DNA from: Ruminococcus sp.
Lineage (GTDB): Bacteria; Bacillota; Clostridia; Oscillospirales; Ruminococcaceae
Length of the DNA: 64,000 nucleotides
NCBI GenBank assembly: GCA_017558505.1
Contig: JAFYUM010000042.1
Coordinates: 81,057 to 145,056 of the forward strand
Reading direction: 5' to 3'
Shown here: positions 1 to 7,556 of the stretch, piece by piece
Layout of the letters: each line of letters begins with the position of its first letter
How positions within the stretch are numbered: the stretch's first letter is position 1
Notes under the pieces: model-generated
Database searches by the model: none
Seen by the model: the letters and a program-made list of their open reading frames with translations, nothing else
What the model was told of the DNA's origin: nothing
Program-made: the position numbers and the translations under genes

Positions 1-573
1 GATACCTACATTATCCCCACTGAAAAAATCAAGCTTTTAGGCATACACAACCACTACAATATAGCTGTTGCCCACTTCATAACAGCTCCCTTTGTCAATT
101 TCAAGGAATTTGAATCTGCACTTTCAAGCTTTAATCCCCTTGCTCACCGCCTTGAATTTGTGGGAAATGTCAAGGGTATCCGCTGGTATGACGATTCTAT
201 TTCAACTGCCTGTGCAACTGCAATTGAAGCTGTTAAAAGCGTTCCCGACGCTAAAACAATCCTCATAGGCGGAATGGACAGAGGTATTGATTATACGACT
301 CTTGTCGATTATTTCAAGGATTGCGATATAAATGTAATCTGTATGGAAGCTTCTGGAAAACGTGTCTATGAGATGATTCAATCAGCAGATTATGCCGATT
401 TATCACGTGTTCACCTCGTTGAGCATCTCGAAGATGCTGTAAAGCTTGCAGCTGAAATTACTCCCGAGGGTATGAGCTGCGTCCTCTCCCCTGCTGCCGC
501 AAGCTACGGCATTTTCAAGAATTTTGAAGAACGTGGCGACGTTTTTAGGGAACTCGTAAGAAATCTGAAATAA
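1..573 (+). CDS. murD: UDP-N-acetylmuramoylalanine--D-glutamate ligase, C-terminal part
   Basis: The frame is open from base 1, so this is the last 190 residues of a gene that begins outside the window. The Mur-ligase signature LLGIHNHYNIAVA occurs at the very start, where the central ATP-binding domain hands over to the C-terminal domain. The C-terminal domain follows with IRWYDDSIST, ILIGGMDRGIDY and LSPAAASYG, all typical of MurD. The enzyme adds D-glutamate to UDP-MurNAc-L-Ala in the cytoplasm during peptidoglycan synthesis. It is followed by a 20-base palindrome (584-603) and a bidirectional terminator (629-656). MurD rather than another Mur ligase is chosen from the DDS-ST and GGxDRG motifs. 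Confidence 0.9.
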   Translation, partial: DTYIIPTEKIKLLGIHNHYNIAVAHFITAPFVNFKEFESALSSFNPLAHRLEFVGNVKGIRWYDDSISTACATAIEAVKSVPDAKTILIGGMDRGIDYTTLVDYFKDCDINVICMEASGKRVYEMIQSADYADLSRVHLVEHLEDAVKLAAEITPEGMSCVLSPAAASYGIFKNFEERGDVFRELVRNLK

Positions 574-583
574 ATATCCGTAG

Positions 584-603
584 GGACACGGCGTGCCGTG
601 TCC
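584..603. repeat. REP-like palindrome
   Basis: GGACACGGC and GCCGTGTCC form a perfect 9-bp inverted repeat around GT, just after the murD stop. No T-tract follows, so it is unlikely to be the terminator itself. It resembles short dispersed extragenic palindromes; copy number in the genome cannot be judged here. Confidence 0.5.
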
Positions 604-628
604 GCAATAATTATATTCAATAAAAATG

Positions 629-656
629 GCGGTCATTATCTGACCGCTGTTTTTTT
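629..656. terminator. Bidirectional terminator between murD and the AspT-like transporter
   Basis: GCGGTCA/TGACCGC (7 bp, 5-base loop) is followed by TGTTTTTTT on the plus strand and preceded by an A-rich run that gives a T-rich tail on the minus strand. It lies between convergent genes and touches the transporter stop codon. Confidence 0.85.
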
Positions 657-1896
657 ATTTAAATATAATCAAAAGTATCTGCGACACTACAACAACGGAA
701 ATAAGCGCAATTGGATAAGTTGCCGCATATGCAGAGGCTACATTTTCCGTCTTGGCTGTGCCGATAAGCGTACCCAAAGCAGGAGTTGAAGTCATACCGC
801 CTGTGATTGAGCCGAGATTATTCAGCAGGCTCAGCTTCAGTACATACTTTGCAAACAAGAATCCCACAATCATAGGAACAATTGTCATAATCACACCGTA
901 AATGAAGTATACGCCCTTGAAATATGTGACGAAATTCGCTCCGCCTGCTATACCTGCACCAATGAGGAACAGAATAAGTCCGAATTCACGGAAAACTTTG
1001 AGAGTTGTATCCTTTGGCATAACAGACATTTTTCCAAATCTGCCGAAATGACCGAAAATCAGCCCCATAAGCAGACAGCCGCCTGTTGTGGTAAGAGAAA
1101 AACTGCCGAACTTAATAGAACCAACGAATATACCGAGAATAGCCGCAAGAGCAAAGGGCATAATTCCGAAATCGTCCATTTCTATAAGCTTGCCCTTGAA
1201 CTCTTTTTTCGCTGACTTTGTATCTGCCGTAATGAGCAGTTCACGTTCCTTTGCCATATCAGCTTTCATAAGCTTCGGAATAACCTGAATAAAGAGCACA
1301 ACACCAATTACACCGAAAAGGTAGGCAATACCATATCCGACGGTTACATAATCCTCCAGAATTATACCGTTTGCACGGTCAGCAACTGTTGTCTTAGCCG
1401 CTGAAAATGCAGGGGTACTTGTCAACGCACCTGCGAGAATACCAACAAGCATTGAAGCTGTATTTTCAACAGGCTCTCCCGAAATTTTCGTATCAAGAAG
1501 GATACAGCCTGCACAGGTTAATCCTCCTGTGATGATTATTACAAGTCCAAGCAACACGTAATTCTTGAAATTCTTCTTGAAGTTGCCGAAGAAATTGGGT
1601 CCTGCAATAAAGCCTACAGCTGTTACAAAGAGGATAAGTCCCATATTTTCTACAACTTTAAGAGCATTTTTTACATATGTTACTCCGTCCGTCATCAGGT
1701 TTGAAGCAAGATTATCATAGAAGAAACATCCATAAATGAGAGCTACAATGAATACTCCTGCAGAGCCGAGAGATATTCCCTTTATTGTAATTCTTCCCAG
1801 AAGATAACCTATTGCTATAATAAGAAATACGGAGAACATCAGAAAAGCAATTGATGTTACAGAAATTGAAAATCCGCCTATGGTAATCAAATCCAT
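655..1896 (-). CDS. AspT/YidE-family transporter, candidate succinate exporter
   Basis: A 413-residue polytopic membrane protein with two homologous halves. Each half has the family pattern of a GLILF segment followed by a glycine-rich helix and a TSTPA loop (GALTSTPAFSAA, GGMTSTPALG). This is the aspartate:alanine exchanger (AAEx) permease domain. Full AspT/YidE proteins are about 540-560 residues because two RCK_C domains sit between the halves; here only about 30 hydrophilic residues separate them. The family includes AspT and the corynebacterial succinate exporter SucE. Being the last gene after fumarase and fumarate reductase makes succinate export the best guess, but substrate cannot be read from sequence. 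The gap to frdA is 115 bases with a hairpin, so separate or attenuated expression is possible. Confidence 0.75.
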   Translation of the reverse strand: MDLITIGGFSISVTSIAFLMFSVFLIIAIGYLLGRITIKGISLGSAGVFIVALIYGCFFYDNLASNLMTDGVTYVKNALKVVENMGLILFVTAVGFIAGPNFFGNFKKNFKNYVLLGLVIIITGGLTCAGCILLDTKISGEPVENTASMLVGILAGALTSTPAFSAAKTTVADRANGIILEDYVTVGYGIAYLFGVIGVVLFIQVIPKLMKADMAKERELLITADTKSAKKEFKGKLIEMDDFGIMPFALAAILGIFVGSIKFGSFSLTTTGGCLLMGLIFGHFGRFGKMSVMPKDTTLKVFREFGLILFLIGAGIAGGANFVTYFKGVYFIYGVIMTIVPMIVGFLFAKYVLKLSLLNNLGSITGGMTSTPALGTLIGTAKTENVASAYAATYPIALISVVVVSQILLIIFK

Positions 1897-1956
1897 AGTA
1901 AAAACACTTCTTTCTAAATAAATTTATTCAAAAATAACAATATGCCTATTCGCACA

Positions 1957-1996
1957 AATCGACGGACAGGGATTTCTCCATTTTCGTCCGCCGATT
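1957..1996 (-). terminator. Hairpin between frdA and the exporter gene
   Basis: AATCGACGGAC and GTCCGCCGATT pair over 11 positions (one G-U on the minus-strand RNA) with an 18-base loop. There is no clear U-tract, so it may attenuate or protect the frdA mRNA end rather than terminate fully. Confidence 0.45.
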
Positions 1997-2011
1997 TATA
2001 ATATTTACATT

Positions 2012-3613
2012 TTATGCTTTGCGTGCATATTTCGGAAGCAGCATGGGTGACGCTGTTTCACTTGCTATGCCTGCGTTTGCAAGCTCGCTATTGAATTTTT
2101 CAATATGCTCAAGAGTAAGCTTTTCGGGAACTGCTGTTTCCTTTGCCTTTGCTGCTGCATTCATACCTGCATCTCTGCCGAATACGATAACATCAAGGAG
2201 AGAGTTACCCATAAGACGGTTTCTGCCGTGGATACCGCCTGCAACCTCGCCTGCGGCATAGAGATTTTCAACGTCAGTTGAACAATCAGCTGAGATATTA
2301 AGTCCGCCGTTCTGATAGTGAAGTGTTGGATATACAAGAATAGGCTCTTTGCGGATGTCAATGCCATACTTGCCGAACATACGCATCATTGCAGGGATTC
2401 GCTTTTCAATTGTACCCTCGCCGTGCTTATATTCAATCATAGGTGTGTCAAGCCATACCGCATTACCGAGGGAGGTTTCAATTCCCTTGTCACGCTCTGT
2501 ACATTCACGGATAATTGAAGCCGCAGTTACATCACGTGTTTCAAGAGGATGCATAAATACCTCGCCGTCAATATTTACGAGCTTTGCACCGAGAGAACGA
2601 ACTTTCTCAGTTACAAGCGCACCAAAAATCTGTTCGGGATAACCTGTACCTGTTGGGTGATACTGGAGAGTATCAGCATAGAGAAGTCTTGCACCTACAC
2701 GGTAGCCGAGAATAAGTCCGTCAGCTGTTGCACCGTAGTGGTTTGATGTGGGGAATCCCTGATAGTGAAGTCGTCCTGCACCGCCTGTTGCGATGATTAC
2801 TGTCTTTGCACGGGCAACAAGAAGTTCCTTTGTTTCCATATTCATAAGAACTGCACCTGATGCCTTGCCATTTTCGTCAAGGATAATTTCAACAGCCGCT
2901 GTAAAATCAATTACTGGAATACCTCTGTTGAGAACTTCATCACGGAGAGTACGCATAATTTCTGCGCCTGTATAGTCCTTTGCAGCGTGCATACGCTTGC
3001 GTGAAGTACCGCCGCCGTGAGTTGTTACCATTGTGCCGTCAGCTTCCTTGTCAAATTCAACTCCAAGCTTATTGAGCCACTGAATTGCTTCGGGAGCTTT
3101 TGTAACAAGATTTTTTACAAGTTCAGGCTTTGCGGCAAAGTGACCGCCACCGAATGCGTCAATATAGTGGATTGCAGGAGAATCGTTAGGCTTATCTGCC
3201 GCCTGAATTCCGCCCTCTGCCATCATTGTGTTAGCGTCACCAATACGAAGCTTTGTGACAATTATAGCCTTTACGCCTGCTTCGTCAGCCTCAATAGCCG
3301 CAGACGCACCTGCTCCGCCGCCGCCAATAATAAGCACATCTGTATCATAATCGGGAGCTGTAAGGTCAACGTCAGCAGCAGAAATTCTGCTCTTGCCCTG
3401 TAAAAGCTCTGCAAGCTGTGTAGGCACTTTATCGCCCTTGTTAACACCTGCGGAAAGAACTGTAAATTCCTCCTGCTTATAGTCGGGGTGGAAAGTTGCA
3501 AGGAGATTATCCTTTTCCTCTGCTGTCATTCTTCTTGGCTCTAAATCGGCATTTGCAGCTCTTTTTTCAGCTACGATTTTTGCCAGCTCATTGAATTTTT
3601 CAATTTTATACAT
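2012..3613 (-). CDS. frdA: Soluble fumarate reductase / succinate dehydrogenase flavoprotein subunit
   Basis: 533 residues. After an unusual N-terminal stretch of about 90 residues come the FAD-binding Rossmann motif DVLIIGGGGAGASAA, then ANTMMAEGGIQAA, the active-site region TEKVRSLGAKLVN, and the C-terminal HGRNRLMGNSLLD motif. In membrane FrdA/SdhA the residue corresponding to N in ANT is the histidine that binds FAD covalently, so FAD should be non-covalent here, as in NadB and methanogen TfrA. It catalyses fumarate + 2e- + 2H+ to succinate (or the reverse) in the cytoplasm. GGAGG lies 7-8 bases before the ATG. It follows frdB by 12 bases. No anchor subunits occur nearby, so quinol is an unlikely donor. 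L-aspartate oxidase is less likely because of the partner Fe-S subunit and fumarase in the operon. Confidence 0.85.
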   Translation of the reverse strand: MYKIEKFNELAKIVAEKRAANADLEPRRMTAEEKDNLLATFHPDYKQEEFTVLSAGVNKGDKVPTQLAELLQGKSRISAADVDLTAPDYDTDVLIIGGGGAGASAAIEADEAGVKAIIVTKLRIGDANTMMAEGGIQAADKPNDSPAIHYIDAFGGGHFAAKPELVKNLVTKAPEAIQWLNKLGVEFDKEADGTMVTTHGGGTSRKRMHAAKDYTGAEIMRTLRDEVLNRGIPVIDFTAAVEIILDENGKASGAVLMNMETKELLVARAKTVIIATGGAGRLHYQGFPTSNHYGATADGLILGYRVGARLLYADTLQYHPTGTGYPEQIFGALVTEKVRSLGAKLVNIDGEVFMHPLETRDVTAASIIRECTERDKGIETSLGNAVWLDTPMIEYKHGEGTIEKRIPAMMRMFGKYGIDIRKEPILVYPTLHYQNGGLNISADCSTDVENLYAAGEVAGGIHGRNRLMGNSLLDVIVFGRDAGMNAAAKAKETAVPEKLTLEHIEKFNSELANAGIASETASPMLLPKYARKA

Positions 3614-3625
3614 ATCCGCCCCTCC

Positions 3626-4300
3626 TTACTTCTCAATCTCTCTTGTATTGTAAAGCTCCTTGATTTCATCAATGGGCTTCTGCATAAGATTTTCGATAAG
3701 CTCCTCAAATGTGCCGTCCTTGATTTCCTTTACTCTGTCCTCAAGATGACCGCAGTCGGGAGCAAGATATTTACCGTTAAGACGGCGTGCAAGCATCGCA
3801 ACCTGTGGGTGAGAAATTCCCGCAGGACAACGTGATGAACAAACTCCGCACATTACGCAGTCAAAGCTTTCCTCTGCACATTTCTCATACTCGCCACGCT
3901 GTGCATATGCGATATACTGCATTACATTAAGTTCCTGAGTACAAGCCTTTGTGCAGGCATTACAACCAATACAAGCGTAAATTTCAGGATAAAGCTGCAT
4001 CATAATCTGCTCTGTGGGCTTGATTTCCTCAATATTGTAAATCTGCTTTACAAGTGGGAAGAAAGGCAGGGTTGCAACATACATACCCTCCTGCACCTCT
4101 GTCTGACAAGCAAGACAAGCATGAATCTCCTGCTTGCCGTGAATTCTGTAAATTGTAGCACAAGCACCGCAGAATCCGTTACGGCATCCACAGCCTCTTA
4201 CAAGGTCGTAGCCTGCATATTCCATAGCAGTCATTATAGTAAGTCCCTCAGGGACAACATATTTTTTGCCGAAAAGATAGACATTAACCATATTTTCCAT
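3626..4300 (-). CDS. frdB: Fumarate reductase iron-sulfur subunit
   Basis: 224 residues from the ATG at 4300, chosen because AAGGAGG lies 8 bases upstream; a longer reading to 4348 would overlap flxA. The N-terminal half is a [2Fe-2S] ferredoxin domain with CGCRNGFCGAC and HACLAC. The C-terminal half has two four-cysteine motifs, CIGCNACTKAC and CVMCGVCSSRCP. It would carry electrons from a redox partner to the flavin of FrdA. Classical FrdB/SdhB has one [3Fe-4S] site, while both motifs here have four cysteines, as in Hdr-linked relatives. Methanogen TfrB carries an HdrB-like CCG domain at its C terminus; this protein ends without one, and a separate hdrB is in the operon. Confidence 0.85.
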   Translation of the reverse strand: MENMVNVYLFGKKYVVPEGLTIMTAMEYAGYDLVRGCGCRNGFCGACATIYRIHGKQEIHACLACQTEVQEGMYVATLPFFPLVKQIYNIEEIKPTEQIMMQLYPEIYACIGCNACTKACTQELNVMQYIAYAQRGEYEKCAEESFDCVMCGVCSSRCPAGISHPQVAMLARRLNGKYLAPDCGHLEDRVKEIKDGTFEELIENLMQKPIDEIKELYNTREIEK

Positions 4301-4313
4301 TGCAATTACCTCC

Positions 4314-5141
4314 TTAATATTCATCGGGAAGCTCGCCCAGTTCGTCATAACGGAACACGGGGCCGTCCTTGCATACGTACTTATTTCCGATGTTGCATCG
4401 TCCGCATTTACCCACTCCGCACTTCATACGCAGCTCCATAGTTGTGTATACCTGAGTTTCAGAAAATCCCAGTTCTTTAAGTCCTGCAAGGGTAAATTTA
4501 ATCATTATGGGAGGGCCGCACACAAGTACAGTCTTATTTGTGGAGGGCATAAGTTCCTTGACATAATTGGGAACAAATCCAACGTGACCGTCCCAGCCCT
4601 CCTGCGGATTGTCAATAGTGAGATTTACCTGAATATTATCATCAGCCATCCACTCGTCGATTATCTCCTGATAATCCACAAGGTCGTCTTTTGAACGTGA
4701 GCCGTAGACAATCTGCACATCACCATAATTTTCTCTGTTGTCACGGACATAATTTATAACGGAGCGAAGGGGTGCAAGACCAATTCCACCTGCAACAAAA
4801 AGCAAATCCTTGCCCTTTAATTCGGTTTCAACAGGAAAATAATTTCCGTAAGGTCCTCTTATTGTAATCTGCTGACCTACGTCCATTGCGTGTAGCCATT
4901 CTGTAAGACAGCCGCATTTCTTTATGCTGAACTCCATAAACTCCTTATTTGTGGGAGATGAAGTGATAGAGAACATAGCCTCGCCAACTCCGGGAATTGA
5001 AAGCATTGCACACTGACCCGGCATATGCTCAAAAACCTTGCCGCCCTCAAGAGCATTTACTCTGAAAGTCTTTACATCGGGAGTATCCTGACGGACATCA
5101 GTAACAACGCCCACAAGGGGTATTAATGTATCATTATTCAT
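4314..5141 (-). CDS. flxA: FAD/NAD(P)-binding oxidoreductase, Flx module NADH-oxidising subunit
   Basis: 275 residues of the ferredoxin-NADP reductase/PyrK-like family. The FAD-binding motif is MFSITSSP, the NAD-binding motif GGIGLAPLRS, then VLVCGPPIM, and a C-terminal [2Fe-2S] motif CGVGKCGRC plus a later Cys. The same layout occurs in DHOD electron-transfer subunits and hydrogenase gamma subunits. In the FlxABCD-HdrABC complex described for Desulfovibrio this subunit oxidises NADH. The ATG overlaps the flxB stop (TAATG), with GGAGG seven bases upstream, so translation is coupled. NADH rather than NADPH is inferred from the Flx family, not from residues I can prove. Confidence 0.8.
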   Translation of the reverse strand: MNNDTLIPLVGVVTDVRQDTPDVKTFRVNALEGGKVFEHMPGQCAMLSIPGVGEAMFSITSSPTNKEFMEFSIKKCGCLTEWLHAMDVGQQITIRGPYGNYFPVETELKGKDLLFVAGGIGLAPLRSVINYVRDNRENYGDVQIVYGSRSKDDLVDYQEIIDEWMADDNIQVNLTIDNPQEGWDGHVGFVPNYVKELMPSTNKTVLVCGPPIMIKFTLAGLKELGFSETQVYTTMELRMKCGVGKCGRCNIGNKYVCKDGPVFRYDELGELPDEY

Positions 5142-6160
5142 TACTTATCCTCCAATGCTTTCATTACCTTAACAATATTAAGTGATACGGGACACTTTGA
5201 AAGACATCTTCCGCAGCCTACACAGCCGAATTCGCCATCGTGATTTGAGGGGTGATATACAAGCTTGTGCATAAAACGCTGTCTGAATCGTTCAAGCTGT
5301 GATGTTCTCGGGTTTCCGTGTGCCATTTGTGTGAAATCGGAATACATACAGGAATCCCAGCAGCGGAAACGCTTTATGCCGTTTCCTGTGTCAAAGTCAC
5401 GTATATCGTAGCACTGACAGGTAGGGCATACAAATGTGCAGGTACCGCAGCCGATACAAGCTTCTGAAAGCTCTGCCCATTTCTCGGAATTAAAATGCTC
5501 CATAAGTCTTTCGCCGCCGAATGAATCGGTAGTAAGATTTGCAAGCGGCAGACGCTTCATGATTTCTCTTGCCTTTGCCTGAACCTCGGAAAGCTTTTTA
5601 ACATCGCCCTCCTCCAGCATATCTGAAATTGAAGCCATAAATGTCTTGCCCTTATCAGTAAAGGGAAGAAAGAAATAACTTTCACCGTCAGAGTATACGG
5701 AAACATCTCCCCCTGGCATTGTGGGATTTATGCCGAAAGTTGTGCAGAAGCAGGTTTCTTCGGGACGAGTACAAGCCATTGTCACAATTGTACCATGCTC
5801 GCGACGGTTCTGATAAAATGTATCAACAGGCTCGGCAAGAAATACGCTGTCAAGTATTTCAAAGCTTTTTGCATCGCAGGCACGGACACCAAAAACTACG
5901 AAATCCTCGTTTTCCTTACGGATATCCTTAACCTCGATTGTCTTGCCGCTGAGCTTGAATTCCGCAAGGTTTTCTGTCTGTGGGAAGAAGAAATCCTTTG
6001 CACTTCTCACGGTATTGAGTACCTTGCTCAAAGTCATTCTACTTTCGTATTTCTTGAATTCAGCCTGCTTATCCTCACGGTCAACGGGGATATAGAGTGT
6101 CTGCTGTGAAGCGATTTTATCGAAAAGCTCATTTAATTTTTCAGCTGAAATTTTAAGCAT
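5141..6160 (-). CDS. flxB: Flx module 4Fe-4S dicluster subunit (sulfhydrogenase beta-like)
   Basis: 339 residues. The N-terminal half has the hydrogenase/sulfur-reductase beta pattern (VVFGVRACDAKSFEILD, FCTTFGINP). The C-terminal half has two [4Fe-4S] motifs, CIGCGTCTFVCPTCQC and CVGCGRCLSKCP, separated by a conserved W-D-S-C region. It should pass electrons between the NADH-oxidising subunit and the rest of the Flx-Hdr complex. Start and stop overlap the neighbours (TAATG at both ends), which points to equimolar production. It is cytoplasmic with no signal peptide or membrane helix. Confidence 0.78.
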   Translation of the reverse strand: MLKISAEKLNELFDKIASQQTLYIPVDREDKQAEFKKYESRMTLSKVLNTVRSAKDFFFPQTENLAEFKLSGKTIEVKDIRKENEDFVVFGVRACDAKSFEILDSVFLAEPVDTFYQNRREHGTIVTMACTRPEETCFCTTFGINPTMPGGDVSVYSDGESYFFLPFTDKGKTFMASISDMLEEGDVKKLSEVQAKAREIMKRLPLANLTTDSFGGERLMEHFNSEKWAELSEACIGCGTCTFVCPTCQCYDIRDFDTGNGIKRFRCWDSCMYSDFTQMAHGNPRTSQLERFRQRFMHKLVYHPSNHDGEFGCVGCGRCLSKCPVSLNIVKVMKALEDK

Positions 6161-7131
6161 TACTCAACACCCCTTTCGTGAACGATTGAGGGTTCACAGT
6201 CATTTACATCATAATCGGTAAGGGGACATTTTGTAGTTCTGTCCGCACCTGCCTGAAATTCGCCGTATAAGCTGTTTATATCCTTGATGAATTTTCTGTT
6301 GAGCAGGTGGAGAGGAATATTCTGGGGGCATACTCTTGTACATTCGCCGCAGTCTGTACATCTTCCTGCAACGTGGAATGCACGGATAATGTGGAACATC
6401 TGCTCCTCAAAGCTATCAGCAGCAGCTTTCTGTGCAATACCCGACTTTGGATTGTCAAATACGCAGTTTTCACAAGTACAAGCAGGGCATACATTACGGC
6501 AGGCATTGCAGCGGATACACTTTGAAAGCTCTCCCTGCCAGAAATCGTAACGCTCCTGTGCTGTCATATTTTCAAGCTTTTCAACCATTTCAAAACGCTT
6601 GGAATTGAGAATTGTACCCTCATCGCCTATAAGCTCATCATATTCAACGTGGAGTTTGCTCTTGCAGTTGGAGCATTTTTCGCTTACAGCCTCGTAATAC
6701 GGCATAGTTTCTGTGCCGTAGAGAGTTTCGATTTTAAGAGTAAATCCGTCCTTGGAAACTCCTGTAATTCCGTTTATACCCTTTGCCTTTATCTTTTCAA
6801 CGTCAAGCTTCGGACCTCCGGGGATACCGATAACGTACACGTTTTCACGGATAATTCTATGCTCGTTCAGAAGCTGATTGAAGCTGTATGTATCGCAGGG
6901 TTTGAGGAATGCAAGAATTTTTCCGTCCTTGCGTGATTCTTTTATGAGATATTTTGACAGATTAGCCTGTGTGAAATCGTCACAGACAAAATCTCTTTCA
7001 AGCTCCTCTGCTGATTCAAATACAGCAGGTGAGGAATCGTATGCAAATTCGCCCTTTTTCCAGCCCATTACACGATTTACCGTGCCGTCAGCAAGGAGCT
7101 CCTTTGCTCTTTTTATCATTGCTTCCTGCAT
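6160..7131 (-). CDS. flxC: Flx module iron-sulfur subunit
   Basis: 323 residues with an N-terminal domain related to the F420-hydrogenase beta/FlxC group (ILAFLKPCDTYSFNQ), a Cys pair CSNCKSK, and two [4Fe-4S] motifs near the C-terminal end, CIRCNACRNVCPACTC and CTDCGECTRVCP. It is predicted to be an electron relay in the NADH-oxidising Flx module. GGAGG sits seven bases before the ATG, and the gene overlaps the end of flxD by 16 bases. The split between flxB and flxC names follows gene order and Cys content; a search could swap them. Confidence 0.7.
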   Translation of the reverse strand: MQEAMIKRAKELLADGTVNRVMGWKKGEFAYDSSPAVFESAEELERDFVCDDFTQANLSKYLIKESRKDGKILAFLKPCDTYSFNQLLNEHRIIRENVYVIGIPGGPKLDVEKIKAKGINGITGVSKDGFTLKIETLYGTETMPYYEAVSEKCSNCKSKLHVEYDELIGDEGTILNSKRFEMVEKLENMTAQERYDFWQGELSKCIRCNACRNVCPACTCENCVFDNPKSGIAQKAAADSFEEQMFHIIRAFHVAGRCTDCGECTRVCPQNIPLHLLNRKFIKDINSLYGEFQAGADRTTKCPLTDYDVNDCEPSIVHERGVE

Positions 7132-7556
7132 CTTAAATCCTCCAATCTGCGGTTAGGGCCAAGCTTTCTTACATCTTCGGTAAACTGATTCATTACAGCT
7201 GCAAACTTTGCTCCCTCAGCGGCAGATACCCATTCAAGACGGGTTCTGTTACGCTCAATTCCGAGGAAGTCAAGCATACTGTAGAGAAGTGTAATTCTTC
7301 TTCTTGTGAAATAGTTTCCCGATGTGTAATGGCAATCTCCGGGGTGACAGCCACATATAATAACACCGTCAGCACCTTTCTGTAATGCACGGAGTATAAA
7401 CATAGGGTTCACTCTGCATGAGCAGGGAACACGAATTATCTTTACATTTGTGGGATAATTCAATCTGTTGGTGCCTGAGAGGTCAGCTCCTGCATATGAA
7501 CACCAGTTACAGCAGAAAGCAACGATAACAGGCTCAAAATTTTCATTTACTTGCAT
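7116..7556 (-). CDS. flxD: MvhD/FlxD-type electron-transfer subunit
   Basis: 146 residues with the MvhD [2Fe-2S] cysteine set: CCNWCSYAGAD, VPCSCRVNP and CGCHPGDCHY. In methanogen and bacterial Hdr complexes MvhD bridges the input module (hydrogenase, formate dehydrogenase or Flx) to HdrA. Its position between hdrA and flxC therefore marks the junction of the two modules. The start overlaps the last 10 bases of hdrA, with GGAGG ten bases upstream of the ATG. No hydrogenase genes are present, so Flx (NADH) is the expected electron source. Confidence 0.85.
   Translation of the reverse strand: MQVNENFEPVIVAFCCNWCSYAGADLSGTNRLNYPTNVKIIRVPCSCRVNPMFILRALQKGADGVIICGCHPGDCHYTSGNYFTRRRITLLYSMLDFLGIERNRTRLEWVSAAEGAKFAAVMNQFTEDVRKLGPNRRLEDLRCRKQ

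Noticed and set aside
2012..3613. L-aspartate oxidase (NadB) for the flavoprotein
   Set aside because: The non-covalent FAD motif is NadB-like, but the partner [2Fe-2S]/2x[4Fe-4S] subunit, fumarase and Hdr genes, and absence of nadA/nadC, favour fumarate reductase.
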